Assembly (NCBI GenBank): GCA_018398575.1
Contig: JAGTXZ010000014.1
Coordinates: 558,001 to 622,000, forward strand
Reading direction: 5' to 3'
DNA: 64,000 bases
Source: Ampelomyces quisqualis
Taxonomy: Eukaryota; Ascomycota; Dothideomycetes; Pleosporales; Phaeosphaeriaceae
The position numbers were made by a program, and so were the translations under genes. Below are positions 1 through 12,208 of the stretch, in pieces. Every line of letters starts with the position of its first letter. Within the stretch, counting starts at the first letter, position 1. Under the pieces are notes generated by a model. The model did no database searches. It saw nothing but the letters and a program-made list of their open reading frames with translations, and was not told the origin of the DNA.

Positions 1-455
1 TAATAAGTAACAAGGCTTACCTCTTAACCTAAAACTTATCTATTACCTACTTAAGTTGCAAACTTGCTAAATTGTAAGAAGGCCTTTTTAAAGTTTTAGA
101 ATAAGTTAGCTATTTATTTTAACTAAAGCTACCTAAAGGTTCTAAGATCTATAACATATTTGCTCTAGACGTCCTCTGCAAGGACTCTAATAACTCCCTG
201 CCTAGTTAGCTAAGCCTAAACCTATCTAGCATCCTAATTTAAGGCGTTAAAGAATAGGAAGTTAAAGAGATTCTAGCTAGCAAGCTGTACTACTCTATCC
301 TAAAGTATTGTGTAAAATAGGTAGACTATAATCCTAACCTTACTTAGTATAATACCTTAAACTTTATAGGCGCTTTATATATGTTGCAAGCGTTCTATAA
401 ACGCTATCTAAAATAGCTAAGACCTCTACAAGCGTTAGCTAAGTAGATTATAGCA
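1..455 (+). pseudogene. chromovirus pol C-terminus with chromodomain
   Basis: The frame resembles the post-integrase region of fungal chromoviruses: a 'G-K/D-K-V-Y-L-L-T' GPY-like motif near the start, then a Leu/Pro-rich linker. From about 241 to 400 comes a chromodomain-like stretch: E-(x)-E-V-x-E-I-L-A-S-K, then Y-x-V-K-(W)-x-x-Y. The aromatic Trp codons of the chromodomain are now TAG. In the family this domain directs integration to methylated-H3K9 chromatin. Non-functional here. Confidence 0.75.
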
Positions 456-513
456 TAAAAAAAAGAAGTTAAAGATCTTACAGCATTACAAGACAATTAT
501 ATTAAAGAAATTA

Positions 514-1436
514 AACTTAATATTGCAACTACTACACTAGTAGGTAACAGCTATTAATAATAAGAGTCTTACTCTTCTATTAAGTCTAATAGCAGACTAT
601 TACTACTACTAGTAGAACATTCTTAACTATCTAAATTCCTAGGTACAGATACTAACGTACTACCTAGTTATTTTCTATTCTAGCTTTACTTACTATAAGT
701 ACTAGCCTTTTGCGCTGCTGCCTTTTGCTTTACTACTACCTAAAACGTTACTGCCTACGCCTCCTCTTACTCTGCTAACTAATTAGCCCTTAATACTATT
801 ATAACATCTACTAGCTAAGCAACTACACTAGTTAACCTAGCTATACTCTTTCTAAGTAACCTAACCTCCTTAGCTATTACTTTAACCTTTTTAGCTAGCT
901 CCTCCCTCTAGTAATAAGCGCTAACTAACAAGTTAGCATTATTTATATTAGCTACTTGTGCAGTGCTTACTTGCACAACAGTAGCTAACTAAAACGCTAC
1001 CTTCTTAACAGTAGCCTCTTACTCTAACACTACCTTGTTAGACTTATCTCTACTTAAGGTAGCAAACCTATAGTTAAGAGCCTTAGAGAAGCTATTATAC
1101 TCTTAGCCTGCATATAAAAGAACTAGGCAACACTTCTTATTTAAGAGTGTGCAATAAGTACACTTCTTAGACACGTCTAAATAGAATCTAAACTTAATAT
1201 TAAAATAGCTGTAGGCAAAAGCTCTTGCAGCCTATAAGTAAATAACTTAATAGGCTAGAAGATAAGCTCTAAAAGGAACAGAAATAGGCATTGTGTATAT
1301 CTGCAGAAATAATTAGCTAACAATTAAATTAGGAGAGTAGTTAGACAGCTATAGGTATATAAACGTATAGAAGAAGAGTGTAGAAAAGTAGTATACTAGA
1401 GAGCTAGCCTTGTATATATGCTTAAAAAGCTTAAGG
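514..1436 (-). pseudogene. antisense accessory frame of the chromovirus
   Basis: Antisense to pol, between the chromodomain and the 3' LTR. A long frame is interrupted only by RIP-type stops and matches the frames at 24330-25252, 32025-32947 and 39362-40284. A Cys-rich motif (C-x2-C, then Cys about eight residues later) is followed by a Lys/Glu/Leu-rich, probably coiled-coil region and an acidic, Ser-rich tail. I cannot assign a function. Bounds are transferred from the best-read copy and are approximate. Confidence 0.45.
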
Positions 1437-1616
1437 TAAAGTTAGGAACGTTAAACGCGCTAGCGCGCTAATTAAAACAATAACAAATAGCTATATTATA
1501 TTATTCTAAAATAAACTTAAGGTAAATAAGAGTTTACAACAATTTAGAAAGGTATCTAAAACAACACTAATACAGACCTAATTAATAGAGACTATTAATT
1601 TTAAGAAGAGAGGTAA

Positions 1617-1915
1617 TATAACAAGCACATGCAAACACATGTTACATCTAATACCTTATAAAGGCTTAGTAACAGATTATGTAAAGAGCTAGTAAATTAG
1701 GACTAAAAGCGCTTTAACAGCGCTCTAACTTAGCTACTACGCCTACTATAAATATAAGCCTATAGTATAGATAGAGGATAAGTTTCTCTTGTCCTTTTGT
1801 ACAAGACCTATAGGTATATAGCCAATCTAGAATTTTTAATATAATACGCACTTCTATATGCCTCTAATACGTATCTAATTTAATCTTAATAGCTATACCT
1901 ACCTGCGTTGTTACA
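1617..1915 (+). repeat. 3' LTR of the left chromovirus (299 bp)
   Basis: Starts TATAACAAGC (TGTAACAAGC in less mutated copies) and ends CTGCGTTGTTACA. It has the same 299-bp length and the same internal GGAYAAG-TTTCT-CTTGTCC hairpin as the other five copies found in full. Confidence 0.92.
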
Positions 1916-1928
1916 AAAGGCTTCTACA

Positions 1929-2130
1929 CGTTAGGAAAAATTAAGATTTGTCTGGTTAGCCTAGTCGCAGCGACCCGCAGCTGCCTAATAGTAATACTAT
2001 CTACTAGACAATTTGCTAAAGTTGCTCTACTTACTTCTAGTTGCTAGCAACCTAACAGTAACCTAACAGTAAATTGCTTGTGTTACCTGCGTTGCCTGTA
2101 TTGCTAGTGTTACTAGTGTTACTAGTGTTG
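1929..2130 (+). repeat. left terminal/subterminal region of the giant transposon
   Basis: The terminal CGTTAGGAAAA is followed by about 100 bp matching the start of the miniature element at 42486, then short tandem units of about 9 bp of the type GTGTTRCTA (about 2075-2125). These look like transposase-binding iterons, which is inference. The region is strongly mutated compared with the miniature element. Confidence 0.6.
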
Positions 2131-2439
2131 CTAGATTTAATAGTTAAGAACTGTTAAGTACTATAGCACTAGTAGAACTATATACTACAGCTAGCTGCCT
2201 ATGTCTTTACACTCTTATAGCGTAGGCTAACTAAGCTAGTTCTTTTTGTCTAGTTATATAGGCTTTTTAATTAAATATAGCATAGATAAATTACGCTCTT
2301 TTAAAAGTAAGCTAGCCTAGACACAGCTACTAGGCTTAACATCTTGTAGAGCACGCATTAGCAGGTACACAACGCGCTCTATGTATAGAAGGCTATAACA
2401 GCTACTGCTACTTACAGAGTAGTAATTATCTTACTAGTT

Positions 2440-3230
2440 AGTTATATTAAAATTAGGTATTGTGTCTACTAGTGCTATACTGTCTGCTATAGTAGTCTAC
2501 ACTGTTGCGTTATATTAAGGCTAACCTAATAGTATTTACGCGTTATACTAGCAAAAGCATATCTAGTTCTTATAACATTTGCGTTGCTTGCTATTTACAA
2601 CTACTTAACAACACTTTATTTTTTCTTTATACTGTTGCACTAACTTATTGCACTTGTCTAGTTCTAGTTACTATTCCTCTTTAGTTAAGGCAATTACGTT
2701 AAGTATGTTACCTTTAATTGTAATATTATAGGCTTGCGTTATAAATTCTTTTTATGCGTCTTTTACTATAATACTCTAGCTACTTCTATAGTTTTTAAAC
2801 TTTAGCTATTTGTCTACCTTATAAAGGTATTCTAGTGCAAGTTTATCTATATGTTTATACTCTTTTAGCAAAACATCTTTTACTTTACTTAATACTTTAC
2901 GCATATATATATAGATAGCATCTTATACAAGTTATTATATATTGTATTACGTTTAGACCTACTTATATTATTAGTGTCTCTGTGTAGGACTTTCTCTCTC
3001 TTTCTAATATCCTTCTCTTTATCCTTTTCTATTAAGCAGTTTGCCTTCTCTTTTTCTTTGTTGTTATAATTGTCTATAAGCGTATTATAGTAATCTTGCT
3101 CCTCTTTTGTGTAGTTAGCTAGGATATTATCTACGTTGTTGTTATAGGTATCTTTTAGCACTAAAACGTTAGCCCTGTTATTCTCTTATTAGTTTATGTG
3201 TATAGTAATATTCTGTTGTATATTATCTTA
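2440..3230 (-). pseudogene. decayed charged coding frame, function unknown
   Basis: Reading leftwards from about 3230, one minus-strand frame stays open to about 2440 apart from TAA/TAG codons at positions fitting RIP of CAA, CAG or TGG. Its longest uninterrupted part (2889-3161, 90 codons) is very rich in Lys, Glu, Asp and Asn and is probably helical or coiled coil. It lies at the left end of the giant transposon and may be the C-terminus of a longer protein starting further right. No family recognised. Confidence 0.35.
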
Positions 3231-4830
3231 TATAAGAATCTGTTAAATACCTTCTAGGTTCTTCTATTTTTTGCAAATAGTATTAAAGTAGTCTGCTTTC
3301 TATTAGCTAATGCTATGTGTAGAACTTGCAATATACTCTCTATAGTGTGTCTATAGAAGAGTATAGTTTTCCTAGTACTATTGTTATTAAATTTTCTTAT
3401 TGCGTTAAATATAACTAAGCCTATTAGTGCTACTATATTTGCACTTAGTTTATTAAACTTCTTTTAATTTCTAGTTATTGCAGCAATGCTCTATTTCCTG
3501 TTATTATAGAATAACTGTGCTATTACTGCTACAAGACTAGAGTTTAGAAATCTAGTAGATTTAGGCTGTCTTTAGTTAGCTAGCATAGCTGTTTTAGAGG
3601 TATACTTGCGTTCTTTAGGTCTTGTAGTAGGTAAATAAAGTCTTTAAGCAGTTTGCTAGGCTTAAGAACCTATCTGTTTAGGTAGTTTAATATGTAAGTA
3701 CTAGTAATTTCTAGTTATTCTTGCCTTATTACGTAGGTCTATAAGTTGCTGTATATGTCTAGTATCTAGGCGCCTACTATTAGCTACTATTCTTAGCAGG
3801 CTGCAATAGTACTTATATAGTAAGTAGCTTCTTTATACAGTGTTAAGCTAATATGCAATTAAACTAATAATAGTAGAGTATTCTATACTTCTATCTAAGC
3901 ATCTAGTAGTATTTAGGCGTATATATACCTGTATATATTAAGCTATAGTATTATTACTGTACTATATAGCGTCTTTTTATTATTAGTAAGTAGTTGAGTT
4001 ACTAGAATAACTCTTGCCTTTTCTAGTGTAGTCTTATTTTTTAGTAATACACTTTCTTTTACCTAGCGTTTTTTTTTCTCTTATAGTAGTAACTTAAATA
4101 AGTCTGCACTAGATAAGAAGAGTTACAACTTTGTAACAGTTAGAACTACTTAATTATGCATAATAAGGCATCTTCCTATAATGCAATAGCTTTAAGTCTA
4201 ATAGTAGTTTTCTTTTAACTACTAATGTTTTCTATATGTTAGTTCTATAGGTTTTTAGTTTATGTTAGCTTGTTGTGCTTATACTACTACTGTGTCTAGA
4301 TTCTTTTTGTTAATAAGTAAGTAAGGCTGCAGATCTAGAAGTGTATAGTATTTAATCTCTAGGCTGTCTTATTAAGTAACTTTTTAGTTAAGCTAGTGTA
4401 GTAGTTAGTTATACTTTTATTTTAATCCTAGAGTTAAAGCTTAAGAACAGTAGTGTTAGAGTCTAAACAGTTTTTAGTCTCTATAGCGTCTTAGTTTTTA
4501 GTATATTAGTTCTAGAGTTACATCTCCTAAGAGCCTAACCTTTGCACTATTGTCTGTTAGCGCTTGTTTTAGCGCTTATTTAGATAGAGACATAGTGTGC
4601 TACTAATATTACTTAAATTTACTACTTAGTACAGAGTATACAGAGTAAGCACTTGCTCTTTAAATGTTAAAAAACTATTAGTAAGAGTAGTAGAAGTAAG
4701 TAATATGTATAGCGTAACAGAGTTTTTACTTTGCAGGTATAAGTAGGGTTTTTGTAACACATACAGTCTAATATTACTTTAAATTCTACTAGAGCGTAGT
4801 AGTTAGGCTGTTTAATTAGATAGCCTCTTA
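3231..4830. other. RIP-degraded interior of giant transposon, no assignable gene
   Basis: AT-rich sequence with many TAG/TAA trinucleotides on both strands. I followed no long frame through it with confidence. It may be the rest of the flanking minus-strand frames or introns. Confidence 0.5.
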
Positions 4831-5192
4831 TTCTTAACTACGTGCTAGCGTACACAATAGTTATTTACTATTAGTATAAATAGTTGTGCACACAATATAG
4901 GTAATTAGGCCTTCTTTTATCCTTAACTGCGTGCTAGCGTACATAACAGTTGTCTACTGTTAGCACAAATAGTTGTGCGCACAATATAGGCAATTAGGTG
5001 CTTTTCTGTTCTTAACTAAATATTAGTGTATATAACAGTTATTTACTATTAGCATAAATAGTAGTGCGCGCAATACAGGCAATTAGCTACCCTTCTATTC
5101 TTTTATCCTTTACTAAATATTAGCGTATATAATAGTTGTCTACTATTAGCATAAATAGTTATGCGCGCAATATAGGCGATCTAGTAGCCTTA
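4831..5192 (+). repeat. four tandem units of 89-97 bp
   Basis: Units begin at 4831, 4920, 5009 and 5106. Each has a TTCTTAACTA-like start, a CGTGCTAGCGTA or ATATTAGTGTA segment, an ATAGTTGTGCGCACAATATAGG-like segment (one base-run of it being TTGTGCGCACAA) and a GCAATTAGG-like end. A period of 89 is not a multiple of three, so this is more likely a minisatellite than a protein repeat. It is in the left arm, which copy B lacks. Confidence 0.8.
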
Positions 5193-5269
5193 CACGCAGA
5201 AAACTATTTACCTAGTAAGTTGTTAGTACAGATCTAGTATGCTACTATGCTAGTTATGTTTGTAGTTTA

Positions 5270-5945
5270 ATTGTAAATAACGCTTAGTATATCTTTAATA
5301 CAACTGTCTCTTATAATACGCTGTGCTAGCGTGCCTTTATAGATATCTATATTTGCGCCTATCTATTTTTCTTCTTTGTGTAGTAATATATACTATTGTA
5401 TTTACTTTTAAAGCCTAATTTGTGCTCTAATGTCTACACAAACAAATTATAATTAAGATTGTTAATATACTTATCTATTACTAGTAGGTTATAGTATATA
5501 TGTAATAGCTAGTTTGTCCTAATAACAGTGTACTTGTTTCTAGTTGTGTTTAACACTAATATAGTTATTATGTTAGAGGTAATTTATGTTATACTTAACT
5601 CTTTGTTAACTGTTTCTATTATCTTTTTATATAGGTTTCTATCTAGTAAAGCTTGCTTCTAATTGTTATTTAGTTTAGTTTTATTCTGTTACAAGCGCAT
5701 CTGTTAGGCTGCGTTGTAGTTACATTAGACAGCAAAGTATATAATTATCTAAATAAAGCAACTATTAGCTATATTCTATAGTAGTCTATTCTGTTATAAT
5801 GCAATTGCTCTTGTAATTTACTATAAGTATTCTTTTACTATAGTTGTCTGTAAAAAACAGCCTAGCATCTTCTGCCTCCTTATCTCTTATTCTACGTTAG
5901 AGTATATTAAGTTATATTCTTCTGCTATTAGTTGCATTATATTGC
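5270..5945 (-). pseudogene. decayed coding frame of about 225 codons, function unknown
   Basis: One minus-strand frame can be read for about 225 codons. Every stop in it is TAA or TAG and none is TGA, as expected for a coding sequence hit by RIP. The product would be rich in Arg, Leu, Ile and Glu with no recognisable motif, and helical segments look likely. It sits between the tandem block at 4831-5192 and the C-terminus of the Plavaka/KDZ-like frame, so it could be a separate gene in the same direction. Confidence 0.35.
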
Positions 5946-7006
5946 ATATACTGTCTTTTAATAATTATGTCTAGTGTTGCTGCAGTAGTGCTATCCTTCT
6001 GTCTGCACTAACTAGCAATTCTAAGTAACTGTTGTAATATCTCTATAATACTTACGTACGTAGATAAGAGTTGCTATTATTACGCGTTTATAGTAGTATA
6101 TAGTATGTAGTAAGAAGGTTGCGTTAGCAGCCTTGCGCTACAGTTCTATGTTATAGCGCTTGTTATATTAGTAAGTTTACGTTCTATTAGGTAGGCTAAA
6201 GTAACAGTAGAGCTATTATTAGATATACAATTCTATTTACTATGTCTAACGCTACATACTAGTTGTCTTGCTACACTTGCTTCTATTTATAATTCTATAC
6301 TATATATATCTAGTCTTAATTAAACGTAAAAGAATATAGTCTATTATATTTGTCTTAATTAATATAATTATTTACATAATAAGAAATAAAGACCTTATTA
6401 TTAAGTATAGGTAGATTCTTTAGTACTAAGTATATAGAGTAAATAATAGTTATTATGTTATATACTTTAAATACTTGTAATGTGCATTGCTTAGTCTTTG
6501 TACTATATATGCAGTAGTGCACGCTTAGCATTCCTATTATATTATTAATTTAACTGTTATTGTTAAACACTATAACCTTGTAAAAGGCACCTATATACTT
6601 ATATTTCTTTCTATTCTTGTCTTAGTGTTTGTTGTTAATAAATGTAAGTATTAGGTATACATAAGCTACAGCTCTACTGTTTGTAATAGTCTAAGACAGT
6701 TACGTATAGTCTTTATATTTAAACTCTTGTACCTATACGTAATCTTTGCGCCATTTTCTAGTCTTATACTAGTTAGGCGCGTATTGCATAATGTCTTTTT
6801 TGCAATGTTTAAGGTTGTTATAGTGTTTACTTAATAGCCTTAAGTATCTTATAGAAGAGTGTATTTTTACATTTATTCTATTTACCTAGTAAAAGTTAAG
6901 GTCCTGTCTATCTTTATTATATAGGGTAACAAGGTAGCTAGTTACCTTCTAATAGTAGTATTAGACAAATACTATAGTAGTATGTGTAAAGTCTAGCAAC
7001 GTAATA

Positions 7007-7852
7007 CGTTAGGAAAACACAACGTTAGCAACATCTGCAACATTAGCAACATTGTTAGAACAGTCGACCAGACAGTTTTCGACCGTAGTCTACAGTGCCT
7101 AGCTACCCCTATTTGTTCTGGCCGCCTAATCAGACAAAAACGCCCAAATTAATCCACCTGATCCACTGGACCCACCTGCCCCACCCGCGCGATTACGTAA
7201 TTATTCTAAAAACCTAAAATATAGAGCTTAATTCCCTCTTTAAAACGCACTATTCAGAATTTTTATAGCTGCTCTAGTTGCTGAGATGCACAGCAGTGAA
7301 GTTTGTAACTTTTTAATGTTCTTTGCCAAGGCTTGTTTTCGCTAAAGCTCTAGCACTTTAACTAGATAATATATTATATTTTTTTTAAAAGAAATAGTAA
7401 CTAAAGTGTAGATTTTACTTTAGAACTATTTTATTTTAATATATTATAGTGTAGGCGTTAAGATCTACTGTGTTAAACGTACTTTAAAGTTTTTTTAAAA
7501 AAGTTTATAACTTCAACGCGCTATATCTTAATAACTAGAGTAGCTAAAAGAAATCTGAATAGTGCATTTTAAAGAGGGAATTCCGCTCTATATTTTGTAT
7601 TTTTAGGTTACTTACGTAATCATGAAAATACAGCAATACAGTCACGTGAGTAAAATTGGCGACATTGGCAACACTAGCAACACTAGCGACACTAGCAACA
7701 CTGTCAGGTCGCTAGCAACTCGCCAGCAACTTGCTAGCAACTAGAAGTAAGTAGGGCAACTTTGGCGAATTGTCTAGTAGATAGTATCGCTGTTAGGCTG
7801 CCGCGGGTTGCGGCAATTAGGCTAATCAGATTAATCTTAAATTTTCCTAACA
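7007..7852 (-). mobile_element. 846-bp miniature TIR element (MITE), copy 1
   Basis: Starts CGTTAGGAAAACACAACG and ends ATTTTCCTAACA, with TA on both sides (7005-7006 and 7853-7854). It is the reverse orientation of the element at 42486-43330 and matches it along its length. It keeps GC-rich stretches, for example around 7150-7190 and 7800-7815, that stand out from the surrounding RIP-mutated DNA. The ends match the giant transposon, so it is best explained as a non-autonomous derivative. It encodes no protein; the 71-codon frame at 7762-7977 crosses its end by chance. Confidence 0.88.
7190..7625. repeat. large imperfect inverted repeat in MITE copy 1
   Basis: Two arms of about 110-120 bp, roughly 7190-7310 and 7505-7625. 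Both carry ACGTAA/TTACGT at the outer end, a GAATTCC/GGAATT-like box and a CACTATTCAGAATTTTT-like box in opposite orientations. The same fold-back is in the copy at 42486-43330. Confidence 0.75.
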
Positions 7853-9740
7853 TATGTACAGTAACCTTACTAAGAAGCAGTATAATAAAATTTAGTAACA
7901 TGCCTAGTATAGACTATCTAAGTTGTTTAAATAGTATTACTATTAACACACTTGTAGTAAAGGTGTGCTTGCGCTAGTTAGCAGTAATGCACTGTTAACT
8001 TTAGTTTATAACTATCTTATATTTAAACGCTATAAGCGCAAGCTATCTAGAGTTATAGAAGCAGATCTGCGCAAGAAAATCTCTCTTGTTTATTATTAGG
8101 TAGAATTGTTTTACTATTGTAATATAGTAGGCCTTACTGTTTGTTCTAGTGTATGTACTATTAAGGGCTCTATATATATAGATATTGTTAATAATATAGG
8201 TTAGCGCGTGCTATTTAAGGTAGTTAAAATCCTTTTCTTCTTCTTGCGTCTGTCTAAAAGGTTAAAACTCTTCTTTTAGAATATCTATTTGTTTAATAGC
8301 TAACAATATATACTCTAACGTGTTTTTGTTATAACTTTTGTATTGTAAGAGTACTAGCAGATTGCACGCAGCCTAAATAAAATGCAACGCGTATAGTGCC
8401 TTAGTTGCTAGTAGAGAAGACACTACTACTATAAATTAGTAAATTACTGCTTTTTGTTCTGCGCTAGTCTACTGCAACACTTCTGTAAAAGCCCTCTTGT
8501 TATTAAACTGTTTTAGTCTAGTGTTATACTTAACCTAGCAAAACCTTTTATTTAACTAGGCACAGCTGTTATCTTCTGCTACTAGAACTACAGTACTATT
8601 CTAGCTCTTCTTTTGTCTAGGGTGTATGTTTATTAGCATATCTTCTATAAATTCTAATATCTTTATAACTAACCTCTTAAGTAGTAGATATAATATATCT
8701 ATAGCTAATAACTTGTGTATATTAAAGTTGTAGTAATTCTAGCTAAAGTACTTTACTAGATAAACGTAATCCTTGTGTTCTTTATTAAGATAATAACTCT
8801 GTTACAAGTGTGTATACTCTTCTGTTTGCTATAGATATTTATTACACAAGTTCTCTTATTTGTCTAGTAGTACTATGCATTAAGTATAGTGTCTGTTTTT
8901 TTTTATACCTGTTAGTAGCACTTGCTCTTTATAGTTAGCTAGAATTATATAAATAGTTAGGTAACACTATTGCGTCTGTTAGTTAGTACACTCTAGCTGT
9001 ATACTATATTTAGTAGCTTCTTTAAGTGCTGCAGTTACTAGTTAGCGTCTGTCTTTTATAGTAACTCTCTGTTATTAACGCTGTAGTTAGTACTTACACA
9101 ATAACAGTTTGCCTATACAGTAATAATACACTTTACTCTTTAGAATAGAATCTAGAAGCTTAGCTGTTAGGATAAATCTAGCTAGTAGTGTTCTAGGTGT
9201 TGTTCTGCGTTGTTATGCTTTATAGTTAAGATTTCTAATAGTAATATATATTAGCTATGCTGCTACGTTACTAGATATTATAGACAACTATGTTTTGTCT
9301 ACTACTAGTATAGCTAGCACAAGAGTTGCACTATCTAGCAAGCGCTGTTGTATTAACTACTACTAATCTTCTAAGTGTAGTTTGTAATACACTCTTATAA
9401 GTTTGTTAGGCGTGCCTGTAAAAGAATAGCTAGGTGCGTAAACTGTCTTGTTAGCAAATAGGTAATAACTAAGTATAAAGGTAATCTATAATATAATATC
9501 CTAGTATATAAATATATATTAGTTAGGTTAGAGGTTTAGTAATCTAGATATAATTGCTACGTTCTCTTGTATCTATACGTTGTCTTGTAGCCCAAATTAA
9601 ATGTTTAATATAGCCTACTGCTACTAGCGCTCTAATTAGAACTGCAGCTGTAAATATAGCTTATGTAGCTGTGTGTTAGTAAAGAGGCTGTTAATATTAC
9701 CTAATATGCATTTTATTCTTTGCAGCTACAATGCAAACGC

Positions 9741-11151
9741 TAGTGCAAAAAGAGAACTAAAGGGCCCTACTATGTTATTCCTATTAGTGTTAGCACGCGT
9801 GCGCTATTTAGCTGCGTGTAGCCTACTACTTTACGTTTACTATTCCTAAACTAAAGGGTTTGCTAGCGTGCTGTCTACTTACTATCTTAAACAGCTTGTC
9901 TTATCCTTATATAGATGCTAACATTAGGCCTATCTACTCTATTACCTTATATTTAGCTAGAGTGTAGTTGTGTTTACATAAGGTGTTGCTATATAAAGCA
10001 GGTACTACGTTGTCTAGAGTAGTATCTATTACATTACAGCTATTAGAGCTATGCTATTATATTATAGTGTTAGAAGTTATAACTAGTATATTGTTAAGTA
10101 ACAAGTAGTAACGCGTCTAGCATTAAGCACTGTGTTTAACAAGTCCTGCGTACGTCTTAGTGTAAAAGCTACATAGTATGTATATACAATCTATTACTAA
10201 TTTGTTTATACATAACTCTGTAGTTTAGATGTAAGAAGACTAAGTGTGTAAAAACAGTATTAATATTAGTTACGTAGTGTTAAGGTAGTTACTAGTAGTA
10301 TCTATCTTGTGCTGCACAGTCTGTTGTCTATAGTAGTCTACTAAAGTCTACTGTAGTTAATAGTTACTTAACCTGTGTATAGAACTATGCTAATAGTTGT
10401 AGGCGCAATAACTAATATTTTTCTTTTCTTTAATATTTCTTATTACTCTAACAACTATTACGTTATTACACTAGAGCTTACTTGTTAATAACTAGATTAG
10501 TTAGGCTAGCTAACATAGCTTAATAAAGATTAATATTAATAATAATCTTTACGCTAAAAAATATTAACACCTTAGAATAAACAAGTTACTACGCGTTTAG
10601 AATATATACAGTAGAACCTAAACACTTAAAAAGGTAAGTATACCTGCAAATAGACACGTACAAGGTTTAAAAGTATAAAAAAAATAGACTAGTAGCTCTA
10701 GTAGCCTAATATACAACCTATACTAAGGTAGCTAGGCTTAGTACAAATAGAAGTAGGTAGAATAGTGTACTATATATACTATAGGTAAGACTAGTAACAG
10801 GCGTAGGCAATTACTTAACAGTAAGAAATAATAAGTATAATTTATATATAGTGTTAACTAATATTCTAAGCAGCTAGTATATTTAATCTTTTCTAGTTTT
10901 AAAATACCTGCAGATCTAATTTATATTCTTTCTCTAGCACAGTATAGGAAAGTTGTCTACTAGAGACTACTGTTTTAACTTGCTCTAATATACAAATACA
11001 ACAGAGGCTAAATAGTAATAAAGACTGTTAACAAACTACTATATATTAAACGCATCTACGTACTGCTTGCTCTTAAACTTTTAGCGCTAATAGAGTATAT
11101 AATAGCCTTACTAGCTAGCTACTCTTTACCTCTTACTATATATACGTTTTC
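9741..11151. other. central region of giant transposon, coding strand unclear
   Basis: From about 9720 to 10500 a plus-strand frame with only RIP-type stops can be followed, but it overlaps the direction change between the minus-strand left arm and the plus-strand right arm, and I find no motif. The segment also occurs in copy B (22500-23850). It could hold a divergent promoter and 5' ends on both strands; this is inference. Confidence 0.35.
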
Positions 11152-11450
11152 CTAACCTTAAAACTAAAGATAAATTTACCTATATGTCTCTAGTCTTAGA
11201 GTTAAGGTAATAGTCTTTTGTTAAAATATATACAAAACCTAGTGTTATTTTTATCTATTATACACTTGCGCCTTCTTACACTTTTCTAACCTTAAAACTA
11301 GAGATAAATTTACTTATGTGTCTCTAGTCTTAGAGTTAAGGTAACAGTCTTTTGTTAAAATATACATAGAACTTAGTGTTATTTTTATCTATTATACACT
11401 TGCGCCTTCTTACACTTTTCTAACCTTAAAACTAGAGATAAATTTACCTA
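11152..11450 (+). repeat. 134-bp tandem repeat (2.3 units)
   Basis: CTAACCTTAAAACTA boxes recur at 11152, 11286 and 11420, exactly 134 bp apart. Between them lie GATAAATTTACCTAT and GTTATTTTTATCTATTATAC segments. The same block with the same spacing is in copy B at 31039-31345. Confidence 0.88.
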
Positions 11451-11743
11451 TGTGCTTATATATGCAGCTACTTCTTAACACGTAACTTATACTTCTAATT
11501 TAATATTACTGTCTTTGTATATATATTTCTTGTAAGTCTAAAAGACTTAATCCTTTATTATATTTTTATTCTTACAAAACTAAAACTATACCTATTATAT
11601 CTATATATTTGTGTAGTTTAAAAATCTAGAACTAAGCTTTACTATATTATTAGCACTACACCTACACTACTTCTTAGCCTACTAGCATAAAAGCAAATTT
11701 ATGTCCTAGATAGACTTTTTAGTAGCTGTTTAGATGTTATAGC

Positions 11744-12208
11744 TTAACTAAGATACCTTATAACGTGTTTAACAATAAAGATCTCTATAACAACAGCTAT
11801 AATAGCATCCTAGAGCGCACATTAATAACCTAGCCTAACTTAAGAGCGCTGTTGTTGTAATAACTTTATTATGTCCTGCAACACTATTACTTAACTAAAA
11901 TACCTTATAGCGTGTTTAAAAGCAAAGATTTCTATAACAACAGCTATAATAGTATCCTAATACGCACATTAATAACTTAGCTTAACTTAAGAGCGCTGTT
12001 GTTGCAATAACTTTATTATATCCTGTAACACTATTACTTAACTAAGATACCTTATAGCGTGTTTAAAAGCAAGGATCTCTACAATAACAACTATAATAGT
12101 ATTCTAGTGCGCATATTAACAACTTAGCCTAACTTAAGAGCGCTATTATTGCAATAACTTTGTTATATCCTGTAATATACATTAATAACTTAGCCTAACT
12201 TAAGAACG
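11744..12208 (+). repeat. 147-bp tandem repeat (3 units plus a partial one)
   Basis: Units begin with TTAACTAARATACCTTATA at 11744, 11891 and 12038 and contain an AGAGCGCTRTTRTTGYAATAA-like inner segment. A partial fourth unit follows, ending near 12208. It recurs in copy B at about 46695-47165. Confidence 0.85.

Larger units (their letters stand above)
1..1915 (+). mobile_element. Ty3/gypsy chromovirus, 3' end only (RIP-degraded)
   Basis: This is the 3' part of a retrotransposon that runs off the left edge. It is collinear with 38849-40763 of the complete plus-strand copy. It holds the end of integrase, the C-terminal chromodomain, an antisense accessory frame, a purine-rich tract just before the LTR (about 1602-1616) and the 3' LTR. 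The sense frame is broken by TAA/TAG where Trp, Gln or Arg codons are expected, as RIP predicts. Bases 1916-1920 (AAAGG) would be the right target duplication, but its partner is outside the window. Confidence 0.88.
6310..9740 (-). pseudogene. Plavaka/KDZ-like transposase-related gene, RIP-degraded and split by a miniature element
   Basis: At about 8270-8050 the minus-strand frame resembles a conserved block of fungal Plavaka/KDZ-type proteins: a P/L-K-(W)-H-x-L-T-(H/Y) element, then G/R-A-L-(D/N)-S, T-x-(T)-(D/N)-S-(E/K)-A-(H/Y), and F-Y-x-x-x-N-K-R with a following I-C-x-(H/Y)-N-S-R. Left of the inserted miniature element, at about 6990-6310, the frame continues with the family's C-terminal pattern: W-R-(K)-D-Y-V, G-A-(F), an H/Y-S-I-H-L-V-P-K-like stretch and N-(D)-Y-I-(D)-x-(D)-x-Y-N. 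These proteins belong to the CACTA-like Plavaka group of DNA transposons. The frame is broken by many TAA/TAG codons and by the insertion at 7007-7852. The N-terminal limit is uncertain. Copy B keeps only the part right of the position equivalent to 8706. Confidence 0.5.

Noticed and set aside
4831..5192. Tandem zinc-finger protein repeat (C-x2-C in each unit on the minus strand)
   Set aside because: The unit length of 89 bp is not a multiple of three, so the motif falls in a different frame in successive units, and the His ligands are not present.
7762..7977. 71-codon plus-strand frame
   Set aside because: It crosses the end of the miniature element into the Plavaka-like relic, so it is an accident of the junction.
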